64,000 nt of DNA from NCBI RefSeq assembly GCF_000516985.1, contig NW_006917095.1:2485077-2549076 (forward strand). The letters run 5' to 3'. Source of the DNA: Pestalotiopsis fici W106-1. Lineage: Eukaryota > Ascomycota > Sordariomycetes > Amphisphaeriales > Sporocadaceae. The notes below the pieces were generated by a model. It did no database searches and had not been told where the DNA came from. It saw nothing but the letters and a program-made list of their open reading frames with translations. The translations under genes and the position numbers were made by a program. Positions 55,275 through 64,000 of this stretch are shown one piece after another; position 1 is the stretch's first letter; the number at the start of each line of letters is the position of its first letter.

Positions 55275-56302
55275 ACAAGACTCGCCAATCATTGATGGCT
55301 TACAGTCAAGAGGAATACATATGTATATATGCAGATGTTGTAGTACCTTACCCACTATTAGGCTAGTTCATAGTGTGGAGCTTCACATTTTGTTCAGCTA
55401 GCATAGTGGTCTGGTGCGATAGCAGATGCTGTCTTTTAGGGCACTGCGATGCATTGATGCTTTCACTATTCATGATATAGCGAGCGTGTTTCAGAAGCTT
55501 CGAGTAATATGACGCAAATGCGTTCCGCCGCTGTAGGAGCTAATAGCTGACTGAATGAAGTCATAATACCAGCCAGCTGATTGCATGGGAGTAATGGATT
55601 TGAGCTGGCACGATTGCGCAATCACTAGGCCTAGGTAATTTATTCGATAGACTCAAATCAAATCATATGAGCCCTGTTCGTATATATTCGGAAGATCGTG
55701 ACGGCAATCACCTGGTTTAGCAAATACAATTACAGAGAACTAGCAAAACCATGCCGAACTGTGCCGAACTGTGCCGAACCTCGATTCGTTATAGCGAGAC
55801 TCGGAGGTTTTGCGAAGAGACTCGGAACTTAGGAAAGCTAAAGAGGCCAGCGGTACGAAATATCCCTCCGGAAGGTATTGTTAATCACGCCAGAGCAGTA
55901 ACGCGGCGCGCGCGGCCGAATACTTGGTCCCCGACAACTAGGAATTAGAGCTCCGAACAAACAGTCTAGAGCCAAGTGTGAGGGTAACGGTATGGCGAAG
56001 AACACCCGACAGTGGGAAGGGAATCACACAGCAATGCGCTGATAATGCAGCTGGTACAGGGAGTCGTCACCTATGTGTGTCTGCTGGCCCGATGATGATG
56101 ATTGTCCACGACACACTATTCCGATGAGCTAGAACCTCCAAGCCTTCATCCGAGAAAACACCTCGATTCACAAGATAAAATAGCTCGGAAGTAATATATC
56201 GTTGCATGCACCTGTCATTTCTATTCCAAACGACGAGTTGATATGCATTGACTTAATGCCTTTACTGCCGTACTGAGATTGAAGCATCAGCAACACGCAA
56301 TC
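55275..56302. other. Intergenic region containing an LTR fragment
   Basis: About 1 kb between the regulator and the monooxygenase. A triple ten-base repeat (TGCCGAACTG type) at about 55751 to 55780 borders the LTR-like fragment listed next. Confidence 0.5.
55791..55936 (-). mobile_element. LTR-like fragment, 5' half of the LTR
   Basis: On the minus strand it starts TGTCGGGGACCAAG and shares a closely matching block (CGTACCGCTGGCCTCTT, CGAGTCTCTTCGCAAAACCTC) with 61918 to 62012 on the plus strand. Similarity stops at the CGCTAT end. The GC-rich portion (GGCCGCGCGCGCCGCG) seems lost or mutated in the other copy. No coding remnant is attached. Confidence 0.55.
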
Positions 56303-58405
56303 ATGACTTATTCTTCGTCGTACCAGTGGGATGATGAACCTATCCGGCCCCTTGATGCTGACAGCACAATCGGCTGGGCCGGTGTACCGTTGTCGGACAC
56401 GCTGGGGTACTACGGTGTCATTAAGCGGCCGCAGCTCCCTACCAATGACATTTTGGGATTTGTCCCAGATTATCTGTCTGTGGACGTTAATCGTTTGGTT
56501 GATTCATTTCTCCCGGCTTTCGCACAAGCTCTCGAAGCTCAAGATGTGGATGCCATCCTTAGCTACATCCATGACGAAGGCTTTTGGAAGGACGTGGAAC
56601 TGCTCACTTGGGATATCCGTGCACTTGCAGGTCATGAGAACATCAGGCCGATGCTTACGGAGAGACTCGCCAAAACCATGATCAGCAATGTCCGCATCAG
56701 CCCGCATATACCTTCATCGTTGGAGACTCTCGGGGAGGATTTATCCTTCGTTTCTTTCCATTTTGAATTCGATTTCAAACATGGCACAGGCGTCGGAGTC
56801 GCACAGCTCAGCCCAATCAAGGCCAAGACTGATGCAGCAACCGAGCTGGCCGATATAGACTCGTGGAAATTATACACGATTGGGACTGCCATCAGTACCG
56901 TTGACGGATGGGATGCTGAGACTGGCGACAGGATGCGAAACAGAGAGGCAAGAGTTCATGATCCCTTGGGTAGGGGTCGCAACTACCAAGAGCTAAGAGA
57001 AGACGAGCGTGAATACAACAACGGCTGCGAGCCGACGGTTGTAATTATTGGAGCCGGACACGCTGGTCTCGCCATGGCTGCAAGGTTGAAAGTTCTCGGG
57101 ATACCACATTTGATAATCGAAAAAGAAGGCGCGGCGGGACAAAGCTGGAGCAGTCGCTACGCCTCGCTGTCTTTACATGGACCTACCTTCACAAATCACA
57201 TGCCGTGTCTGGCATTTCCTCACTGGTTCCCAGAGTTTCTACCCGCACAACAGCTATCCAAATTTCTACATCACTACGCCGAAATTATGGACCTCAATAT
57301 TTGGACCAAGTCCAAAATTGACGGTGAGAACGCAGTCTACCATGAAGACGAGGGGAAATGGACCATTTCAGTCGAACGCGAAGACGGTAACAAGCGCATA
57401 CTCCATCCCAAACACCTTGTGGTCGCTACTGGCATCTCTGGCACGCTTCCCAACGTTCCCGAGATTCCAGGCATGAGTGACTTTGAGCAATCTGGAGGCC
57501 TGATTGTTCATTCATCCCGTTTTAGAATAGAATCTGACTGGGTCGGTAAGAAATGCATTGTTGTTGGAGCCGGGACTTCCGCTCATGACGTCGCGTACGA
57601 GCTGAATGAGAATGGCTGCGAGGTAACCATGATCCAGCGGAGTGCGACACATGTCATGTCTATAGACAGGAGCGTTCGGAATTTCTTCAAATCCCGCGAA
57701 AACACAAACCGCCCGGGAGGTCTTACAGTAGATGTCGTGGACCGTTCACTTTACCTCAAGCAGCCGTATCCGGTTGAGTATCAGCTCCTTTGCCGTGGCC
57801 AGAAAAAGGCTCGAGAGCTCGACGCCAAGCTCCTGCAGTCGTTACGGGATGTCGACTACCGCCTCCACGACGGATATCACGGCGGGGGTTCTTACTCCAT
57901 GTTTCCCTTCGACCAGGGTGGTTTCTATTTTGACAATGGCTGCTGCAAGCTCATAGCAGACAAGAAGATTGCGCTCAGACATTCCGAGATAGATCATTTC
58001 GCGGAGGGAATTGTTGTCTACAAAGATGGTACCAGCCAGGAGGCCGACATCATCATCTTTGCCACAGGCTATATGCAATCCAAAAGCCCAATCCAGGCGC
58101 TTATGGGTGATGAGATGGCGAGAAAGTGCCACGAGCGGTGGGAGAAGGGCAATGCGCTCTTCCTTGGACCCGAGGGGGAATCGATCATCCATTTCTGCCC
58201 GCTGCCACAAAAAGGCCTTTATGCCATGCACCATCAGTTTTCTTTCTGCCGATTCCACTCGGCACGGCTCGCGCTTCGTATCAAGGCGGAAGAATTAGGC
58301 ATCGACGTAATGCCCTATCAAGGCAAGCCCATTGGGCCGCCAAGTACTGCAGCTGGGCGTCAACCTCGACCACCTAAGACTACACAAGAAGTTAGCATTC
58401 ATTAG
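56303..58405 (+). CDS. Flavin-containing monooxygenase with N-terminal NTF2-like domain
   Basis: An intronless frame of 700 residues from the ATG at 56303 (ATCATGA). Residues about 50 to 190 look like an NTF2/SnoaL-type fold. The flavoprotein part has an FAD-binding VVIIGAGHAGLAMAARL (about 250), WSSRYASLSLHGPTF, VVATGISGTLPNVPEIPG, a second dinucleotide motif VVGAGTSAHDVAYEL for NADPH (about 421) and FATGY near 580. The layout resembles fungal YUCCA-like and indole-pyruvate-type monooxygenases. It could oxygenate an N, S or carbonyl centre. It sits between two LTR-like fragments in the same orientation and lacks a TCGGRACTT element of its own outside the LTR, so membership in the isocyanide pathway is open. 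Confidence 0.88.
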   Translation: MTYSSSYQWDDEPIRPLDADSTIGWAGVPLSDTLGYYGVIKRPQLPTNDILGFVPDYLSVDVNRLVDSFLPAFAQALEAQDVDAILSYIHDEGFWKDVELLTWDIRALAGHENIRPMLTERLAKTMISNVRISPHIPSSLETLGEDLSFVSFHFEFDFKHGTGVGVAQLSPIKAKTDAATELADIDSWKLYTIGTAISTVDGWDAETGDRMRNREARVHDPLGRGRNYQELREDEREYNNGCEPTVVIIGAGHAGLAMAARLKVLGIPHLIIEKEGAAGQSWSSRYASLSLHGPTFTNHMPCLAFPHWFPEFLPAQQLSKFLHHYAEIMDLNIWTKSKIDGENAVYHEDEGKWTISVEREDGNKRILHPKHLVVATGISGTLPNVPEIPGMSDFEQSGGLIVHSSRFRIESDWVGKKCIVVGAGTSAHDVAYELNENGCEVTMIQRSATHVMSIDRSVRNFFKSRENTNRPGGLTVDVVDRSLYLKQPYPVEYQLLCRGQKKARELDAKLLQSLRDVDYRLHDGYHGGGSYSMFPFDQGGFYFDNGCCKLIADKKIALRHSEIDHFAEGIVVYKDGTSQEADIIIFATGYMQSKSPIQALMGDEMARKCHERWEKGNALFLGPEGESIIHFCPLPQKGLYAMHHQFSFCRFHSARLALRIKAEELGIDVMPYQGKPIGPPSTAAGRQPRPPKTTQEVSIH

Positions 58406-59565
58406 TAGCTAAGGTTGAATGAATTACTGCAAGAATACGAGCTCAAACTCCTATAGTCCGGGCTTCCCACTTCCCTCTCTGATAGAAAAGTAGACAAGGT
58501 ACCTACGTAGCTGAGCTTTCAACATTTGGTCAACCCCTTACCTTACTTTTTATACCTTTATCCACTTGAACAATGTATAATATCTGGCTGGGGAAATGAA
58601 TAGACATTTACGAAAGCGCTCCTAGGAAGTTCATCATTTCTATGCATAAATAATGCTGGACTCTGCTGACCGTCATCCTGCAAATAAACCTAATCGTCAT
58701 CCCTTTTTTACTTCCTCGGCCTGCTGACTACGTGTCTTCCTAATGCTCAATATAACTTCTGTCCCTTGCCTCCGCTCCAATAAGCCCGGACACCACTTAA
58801 CGCTGGGTCCTCTAAAGCATAAAATACTTAAAATTTCCGCTACCATTTGAACGGGCTGATGATCTCTGACATAGCTACGGCCGGCTGGCTGTTTAATGTG
58901 TTGGTCAATGGATGAAACAACTAGTTACCTAACTACCCATAAGAGCCTATCTTACCCTTCTTTCCTATGGCTAAATAAAGCTATACGCATATTGGGATAT
59001 TGTTGGTGACCTTCCCTTGTATCTTTCCTTTTGAACCCCCCCTCCCTCCCTTTGGGCTGGATCTATCCCCAGACCAGCTTAGCGCCCTGTCCTGCTGTGA
59101 GCTTCCCTCGTCCTTTGACGATGCCATCGCCAGCGGGTCATGGTCGGGGGAACACCATGATCCCGCGGTCGGAAAGGCTGGCGATTTGACTCGTGGGCCG
59201 CCCGCGCCGTGATTTGCCAAAGGATCGACTCGTAGCCCTGGACTTCCCCTGCTGTCAAAATGATGTCTATCCTGTGAAAAGATATGATAGGTATAGGTAA
59301 TAATTGTTATATTAGTCGAGTTATTCAAATTTAATAGAGGCTGGATGGTCAAAGATATATACATATGTGGAGAAGTGCTCCACTTATTCCCACCTTTTGA
59401 CATACCCCCCCCTTGCCGTCATTCTTCTCACTTCTGTCGCTCGCCGAATTTTCATTCATACATTGTAGATATCGATTGTCATGGCGTTTCAACCAACCCT
59501 AGGCCTAACGAATCCGTAGAAAAGTCCTTACTTCTGTGTAAAAAAAAAAACATCGTCAATGTCAT
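58406..59565. other. Interval with retroelement leader-like sequence
   Basis: About 1.15 kb between convergent genes. A minus-strand frame (59139 down to 58981, starting MASSKDEGSSQQD) rich in Ser, Gly and Lys lies directly downstream of the LTR-like fragment at 59273 to 59400 and might be the start of a gag gene. No pol sequence is visible. Confidence 0.35.
59273..59400 (-). mobile_element. LTR-like fragment, 3' half of the LTR
   Basis: The minus strand matches 62021 to 62139 of the plus strand: both contain GTATATA..CTTGACCATCCA, ACTCGACTAAT/ACTCAACTAAT and end ATCATATCTTTTCACA. After that CA terminus the two copies diverge abruptly, as expected at an LTR end. Confidence 0.55.
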
Positions 59566-61527
59566 TCATGTGTAAAGTCTTGGTCCGGTTGCGACAGGTC
59601 GAAGAAGTCCTGCCTGCTCAAGATCGTCGACCAGACTTGCAAGAACATAGTCGCAGCCTCGTGCCATCCTCAATACCACAGTGACTGGCAGGTACTCGAT
59701 CTGCATGGAGACAGTACTGTTGTAGGGGACTTCTCCAATCGGCACAACGATCTCAGGGACGCCAGCGAAATTTGCAATGGCCCAGTCATCCAACCCAAAT
59801 GGTGGTCCAGTGGGCGCTGCTGTGTATTGGTTACGATACGACGGCAAGCCGTTGCCCCAGATATAGGTGTAAAGACCCTCTGAGCAGGACTCTGGGTCGG
59901 AACGCCCATACCCTTCTGTCTCCCACCATGTCGTAAATGTGGAGATATTGAAGAGAGCCTGGGCATAAATCTCCTCAGTGACATTCGCTTGGGCGTATCT
60001 CCAGCGGGATAGCGGACCTGGGTTTATAAACGGCTGGCGGCCGTCGTGTACAGCGGCATAGTCATCCAAGAAGGGTTTCCCAAGTAGGCGCCACTGGTCG
60101 TGCGACACGTAGGTTCCGTATGTCAGATATAGCATATCAGCCAGACTATCTGTGTCGGCCTCGTGCGTACTTGACCAAAGCTCTGTGTAGTTGGCTGCAG
60201 TGGACTTGACTTGCAAGAAGCTTTCGAGCGAGAGAATCCAATCGTCGACCATGGATAAAACTTCTTCGGAAGCACCAGCTGAGTTCCGACCAGAACCGTC
60301 GTTTCGCATACGGTAGATCTTGCTCGGATAAGAGGTGTAATTGGATGCCATGGTCTCGTAATACACCTGGGTGACCTTGGCCCACAAGCTACCGCTCCGC
60401 GCGAAAATGCCGGCCGTGTCAGAGACAGGACTCAGTGGGATGACATGGTCCATAGAAATGGCACCGGTAGACGGTCGGTTGCCAAAGATACCGTTGGCGC
60501 CTGCTGGGCCTCGCATGGAGCCGCCAGTATCACTGCCAACCGCGAGATCAAGCCACTCGTACGCAGCAACACCAGCACCGGGTCCAGTCGAAGACCCGCC
60601 GGGAATCTGATACCCATCGCCCCTCGGATTGAAGGCAGCGTGGAGGTCGACCCAATCAGCTGTTGGGCGATCTCCGTTGGCAAACTGGACAGTACCCATC
60701 TTTCCAACCAAGACGGCGCCAAGGTCGATCAGGCGCTGCACGGACGGGGCAGTTGCATTCTGGGTACCGTACAGGTAGAAGTACGCTCGACTGCCGCCAC
60801 TTGTTCCTACTCCCTTGACGTGAAAGATATCCTTGACACCAAAACGAAGACCAGCTAGCGGCTGCTCTGGTGTCGCAGTGTAGTATAGCCTCGATGGAAC
60901 CGCGATGCTTTTTGCCATGACGTTTTCCAGAACTGCTGGCAGAGACTTAAAAGCCCCAGCCTCGTCACTGACGACACCTTGGACAAATGCAAGGTAGTCG
61001 TCATTGTATAATCTATGGGCTTTAAATATGCCACCAGTGCAGGTCGAGACGAAGTAAGGACCTTTCGCGATATTCAAAGGCGGGATGTACTGAGCCCGAC
61101 CAGTCAAATCGGCAGCGATATTGCCTGAAGACATCAGCAATGAGGTGTTAGTCCCGTCCAGGTACGGGCCCAAGCGTGATATATCGACACCCCAGGTCTG
61201 GTTGATGATGGACCTGATGTATATGCTGTATAGGAACGCGGGTTGGAACACATCATCCTCGATATCATACTGAGCTGTCAAATTGGCGAGCTCCTCTGAT
61301 TCGACTTGACTAGCGGACGTCTCGAAGACCGTCAAAGGGTAGAAGTCGCTGTCATCGTTGACTGACTGAGCACTCATGATCTGATGGTAAATCTCTTTGC
61401 TTATCTGACCAATAGGCTTACTGCCCACGTAGTATGGAATGCCAGCGAGGGTCACGACCGCGCCATTGTCGACGGGGCCTGCTTTGGCGACGCAGGTCGT
61501 GAGGAACAGTAGGAGAATGAACAACAT
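59566..61527 (-). CDS. Secreted amidase-signature hydrolase
   Basis: An intronless 653-residue frame. It starts with a clear signal peptide ([18 protein letters not shown]). After an N-terminal domain of about 190 residues seen in fungal secreted amidases, the amidase signature fold shows Lys 232 in [11 protein letters not shown], the Gly/Ser stretch [12 protein letters not shown] (Ser 313) and [13 protein letters not shown] with the probable nucleophile Ser 337, a Ser-cisSer-Lys triad. Several N-x-S/T sites support secretion. The reaction would be hydrolysis of an amide to acid and ammonia or amine; the substrate is unknown. It lies between two inverted LTR-like fragments, and a link to the isocyanide locus (for example cleaving a formamide) is speculation. 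Confidence 0.85.
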   Translation of the reverse strand: MLFILLLFLTTCVAKAGPVDNGAVVTLAGIPYYVGSKPIGQISKEIYHQIMSAQSVNDDSDFYPLTVFETSASQVESEELANLTAQYDIEDDVFQPAFLYSIYIRSIINQTWGVDISRLGPYLDGTNTSLLMSSGNIAADLTGRAQYIPPLNIAKGPYFVSTCTGGIFKAHRLYNDDYLAFVQGVVSDEAGAFKSLPAVLENVMAKSIAVPSRLYYTATPEQPLAGLRFGVKDIFHVKGVGTSGGSRAYFYLYGTQNATAPSVQRLIDLGAVLVGKMGTVQFANGDRPTADWVDLHAAFNPRGDGYQIPGGSSTGPGAGVAAYEWLDLAVGSDTGGSMRGPAGANGIFGNRPSTGAISMDHVIPLSPVSDTAGIFARSGSLWAKVTQVYYETMASNYTSYPSKIYRMRNDGSGRNSAGASEEVLSMVDDWILSLESFLQVKSTAANYTELWSSTHEADTDSLADMLYLTYGTYVSHDQWRLLGKPFLDDYAAVHDGRQPFINPGPLSRWRYAQANVTEEIYAQALFNISTFTTWWETEGYGRSDPESCSEGLYTYIWGNGLPSYRNQYTAAPTGPPFGLDDWAIANFAGVPEIVVPIGEVPYNSTVSMQIEYLPVTVVLRMARGCDYVLASLVDDLEQAGLLRPVATGPRLYT

Positions 61528-61859
61528 TTTAATGATCGGACAAGTGTCTGGATTATTGATAAATCACTGTCTGGAAACCCAGAGTATCTATACCCCCCAG
61601 ATGTACTCCCTTTGGCATTCCGACGGGGATATCGTTAGAGGCTGGTAGCCGCAACCGATTGCTCAAAGATTGAACGAGGGTTTTGCGCGTAGCTACGAGG
61701 TGCCACTAACATAACTTACTGACAGCACAGTGGATTAAGTAGATACCAACCAAGTCTTGCGGCTCTTATCGCTGGAATAGTACCGGCGAGTCGAACGGAG
61801 GTTCGGCTCGGCTACATCGTCCGAGTGCTTGGCATGAGATAGCCCACTACTTCCGTAAA

Positions 61860-62139
61860 TGCCGACATGGTATTTACAACACGTTAAGCTAGGGTCTCTC
61901 GCACTTGCAAACATCATGTTGTTAATAACTTCCGAATGGATGTTACGTACCGCTGGCCTCTTCAGCTTTTCTAAGCTCCGAGTCTCTTCGCAAAACCTCC
62001 GAGTTTCGCTATCAAAGTGTATGAATAAGTGGGGCGCTTCTCCACCCATGTGTATATCCTTGACCATCCAACCTCTGTTGGATGTGAACAACTCAACTAA
62101 TACAACAACTATTACCCATACCCATCATATCTTTTCACA
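61860..62139 (+). mobile_element. LTR-like element, most complete copy (possible solo LTR)
   Basis: About 280 bases bounded by TG (61860) and CA (62139). Its left half matches 55791 to 55936 and its right half matches 59273 to 59400, each in inverted orientation, so it joins what the two other fragments show separately. The left boundary is uncertain and no target-site duplication was identified. Confidence 0.5.
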
Positions 62140-62189
62140 GATTGAGCACGATTGTGCTCGTTCTCTATAATTTTTTGGCTGCACGAAGT

Positions 62190-63240
62190 GATTGCCGTCA
62201 TGATATTTTCGATAGAGCGTGCACCCCCGCGCAAAACCTCATGTTCCACAAGGACAGTTGTTCCTTGTTGGCAACAGCTATTGGCTTGGATACTCCTTCT
62301 TCCTTTGCGAAAGAATATGAGCGACTTACGCTTGCTTGGAACACGCTTGCGTACCGTCACCATGTGCTCAGAGCCCTCGCTGTGAAGGTTGAAGATAGTG
62401 GTGGCATGACTTATAGACACCATGCCTGGCTATCGACTGGTTTGAAGAAAACCCTAATGTCTTTCTACACATCCAAGCTGCGTTGGTGGATAGAACCTCT
62501 TTGGCACATGTCAGGGAAGATCTCATTTCTATCTTGACCGGAGGTATCCCAGCACTGCGCTTACCTTACCTAAATTACATTTCTGCCCTTGGAACACACA
62601 ACAATCAACAGACCTGAGGCTTTTAGCACCAAGCTTCAGCGAATGTCCCGGAGTTGACTCTTCAAGCATTCCACGACGGCGTTCTCGAGCATACACAACA
62701 ATATATTTGAGGACAAACTCCCCATTCAGACTACGAGATTGGAACCGGCGTTGTGGTAGCTTTGCAATCTCAAGACGGGCTCTAGTTTTCACTGCATTTA
62801 ACCATGTTCTCAACCTTCACTGCCAAAGTGGCACCGGCGCCACAGTCTTCTTGTTCAACGGCAGAAACCGTACAATCGACAGTCACGATACCGTGGTCGG
62901 TTTTACAGATTAGGATCACCCCCTCAGACTGAATCTCCAACCTGAAGCCTCGGTACTACAGGACCATCAATCCACCGACGAGACAGACATTCAGTCGTCG
63001 TCTCACGCCTATGTTGGCCTTGCTGAAATTGCATCCAAGCATGATTTTGCTGCATCGATTTTCAAAGTTGTTGTCTCAACAGAGGATACGTTTGAGACTT
63101 CAGGCAACAACCCGCCAGTGACTATCAGAGTGTCATTCGGAGATGCTGTGCCGATTTCCGCTTACTATGACACTGGAATCACTGGTACCAAGATCACAGT
63201 TCAGGAAGTTCTAAACCAAGTTGGGCGGCAAAGAAACTTT
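62190..63240 (+). pseudogene. Decayed NRPS condensation-like domain
   Basis: Plus-strand pieces in successive frames read like parts of a fungal condensation domain in the correct order. The first has FAKEYERLTLAWNTLAYRHH followed by VLRALAVK (about 62300 to 62400), the second FNHVLNLHCQ and FNGRNRTIDSHDTVVGF (about 62800 to 62905), and the third SSHAYVGLAEIASKHDFAAS and YDTGITGTKITVQEVL (about 62995 to 63215). Stop codons and frame changes separate them and no catalytic HHxxxDG is visible. I read it as a broken gene; the family call is by eye and moderate. Confidence 0.4.
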
Positions 63241-63904
63241 TTTGTAAATAATCAAAGACTATCAGAAAAAGTTTGCAAAAGTCATAACGACTTTCTAGTG
63301 AATGGATCCACTCGCCGCCAAGATATCCTTACGAGTTTCTTGTCGGCAGCACAGAATCAATTGGCGGCGTACTTTATTTGGACCACGGAGGTTGTAACTC
63401 CGTGCTTCCGAGTCAAGACACTTGATCTCTATATTTCTGGCACCATATACCCAGAAGTAAAGGTAAAATGTTTGACCTTTACGAGATCGCTAATACATTA
63501 GGCATGCTCGGAGCAACGGGCCAATCTTGGAGCGAAGCAACAATTTCACCGAATCGTGGAGTTTGCATTGCACCATGACATCCCGATAAGGAAGGTCCAG
63601 GGTGCACTACAAACAGCTACGTCTTGTGCCTCTAATCTACCATTCTTTTCATCGACGAAGAGAACAAAGTCCACAAGATTGACAACAATTCACCAGAGCA
63701 AAGAAGAAACAGTCCTTTTTCCCCTCTCGAATCTTTCCCCATGTCTCTACATTTCCTCAACGAGTCTTGAAAAAAGAAAATGTGTAGCGGCGAATAGTCG
63801 TATAACAGAAGCGAATCAGTCATGTGAGAAGCGATTACTTTCGATAGCCGGTCCAACATTTGAGTTTTCATTTACTGCTACTATTAGTCTTTCTTCATCT
63901 CGTC

Positions 63905-64000
63905 ATGCATCGACTTCTTTTGATACTACTAGCCCAAAGCCTCCTGGCTGCGGCTCAGACCTCGTTCAATTCGGACGGCAACCCAATTTTATCCGATGGG
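63905..64000 (+). CDS. Secreted enzyme, 5' end only (possibly GH43-like)
   Basis: The ATG at 63905 opens 32 codons to the window edge. They encode a strong signal peptide (MHRLLLILLAQSLLAAAQ) followed by TSFNSDGNPILSDG. That opening resembles the start of fungal GH43 glycosidases (arabinofuranosidase/xylosidase type), but the visible part is too short for a firm call. Confidence 0.5.
   Translation, partial: MHRLLLILLAQSLLAAAQTSFNSDGNPILSDG

Larger units (their letters stand above)
61528..63904. other. Repeat- and relic-rich interval
   Basis: About 2.4 kb with an LTR-like copy and a decayed NRPS domain (listed separately); the last 600 bases before the next start codon hold no recognised feature. 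Confidence 0.5.

Noticed and set aside
1..64000. CRISPR arrays, operons or bacterial promoters
   Set aside because: Spliced genes and fungal families show a eukaryotic genome, and no regular repeat-spacer array was seen.

Overview
The window is nuclear DNA of a filamentous ascomycete. The evidence is many short spliceosomal introns (about 45 to 150 bases, GT-AG, one apparent GC-AG), fungal-specific families (Zn2Cys6 regulator, WSC-domain protein, CYK3, PQ-loop ANY1-type protein) and a single-copy gene order typical of Pezizomycotina. Overall gene flavour suggests a Sordariomycete, perhaps Hypocreales, but that placement is an impression and not a measurement.

Left part (1 to about 33 kb) is a conserved housekeeping region: the 5' end of MCM5 (minus), VPS54 (plus), a MET12-type methylenetetrahydrofolate reductase (minus), an aromatic aminotransferase-like enzyme (plus), a Myb/SANT-like basic protein (minus), a PQ-loop membrane protein (minus), a secreted haem peroxidase fused to four WSC domains (plus), a germinal-centre-type Ser/Thr kinase (minus), a CYK3-type SH3/transglutaminase-like cytokinesis protein (plus) and an alpha-glucoside-type sugar permease (plus).

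From 33 to 36.7 kb lies a gene-poor stretch with two tandem copies of an intron-containing tRNA-like gene and a 100-base assembly gap whose two flanks are the same 50 bases.

From 36.7 to 49.8 kb is the main discovery candidate: a compact secondary-metabolite locus made of three divergent gene pairs. Pair 1 is an HpcH/HpaI aldolase and a monocarboxylate-type MFS transporter. Pair 2 is two different DIT1/PvcA-type isocyanide synthases. Pair 3 is a stand-alone adenylation-thiolation-reductase (NRPS-like) enzyme and a DJ-1/PfpI protein that carries the isocyanide-hydratase catalytic residues. A nine-base element, TCGGRACTT, occurs five times in the three shared promoters. A plausible logic is: isonitrile formation on an amino acid by one or both synthases, activation and reduction of the carboxylate by the A-T-R enzyme, carbon-carbon chemistry by the aldolase, export by the transporter, and detoxification of the isonitrile to the formamide by the hydratase. 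This logic is inference from families and context.

From 49.8 to 64 kb the region is accessory: a long gene-poor, partly AT-rich stretch, an AflR-like Zn2Cys6 regulator, an NTF2-like/flavin monooxygenase, LTR-retrotransposon fragments on both sides of it, a secreted amidase, a broken NRPS condensation-domain relic, and the first 32 codons of a secreted (probably GH43-like) enzyme running off the end.
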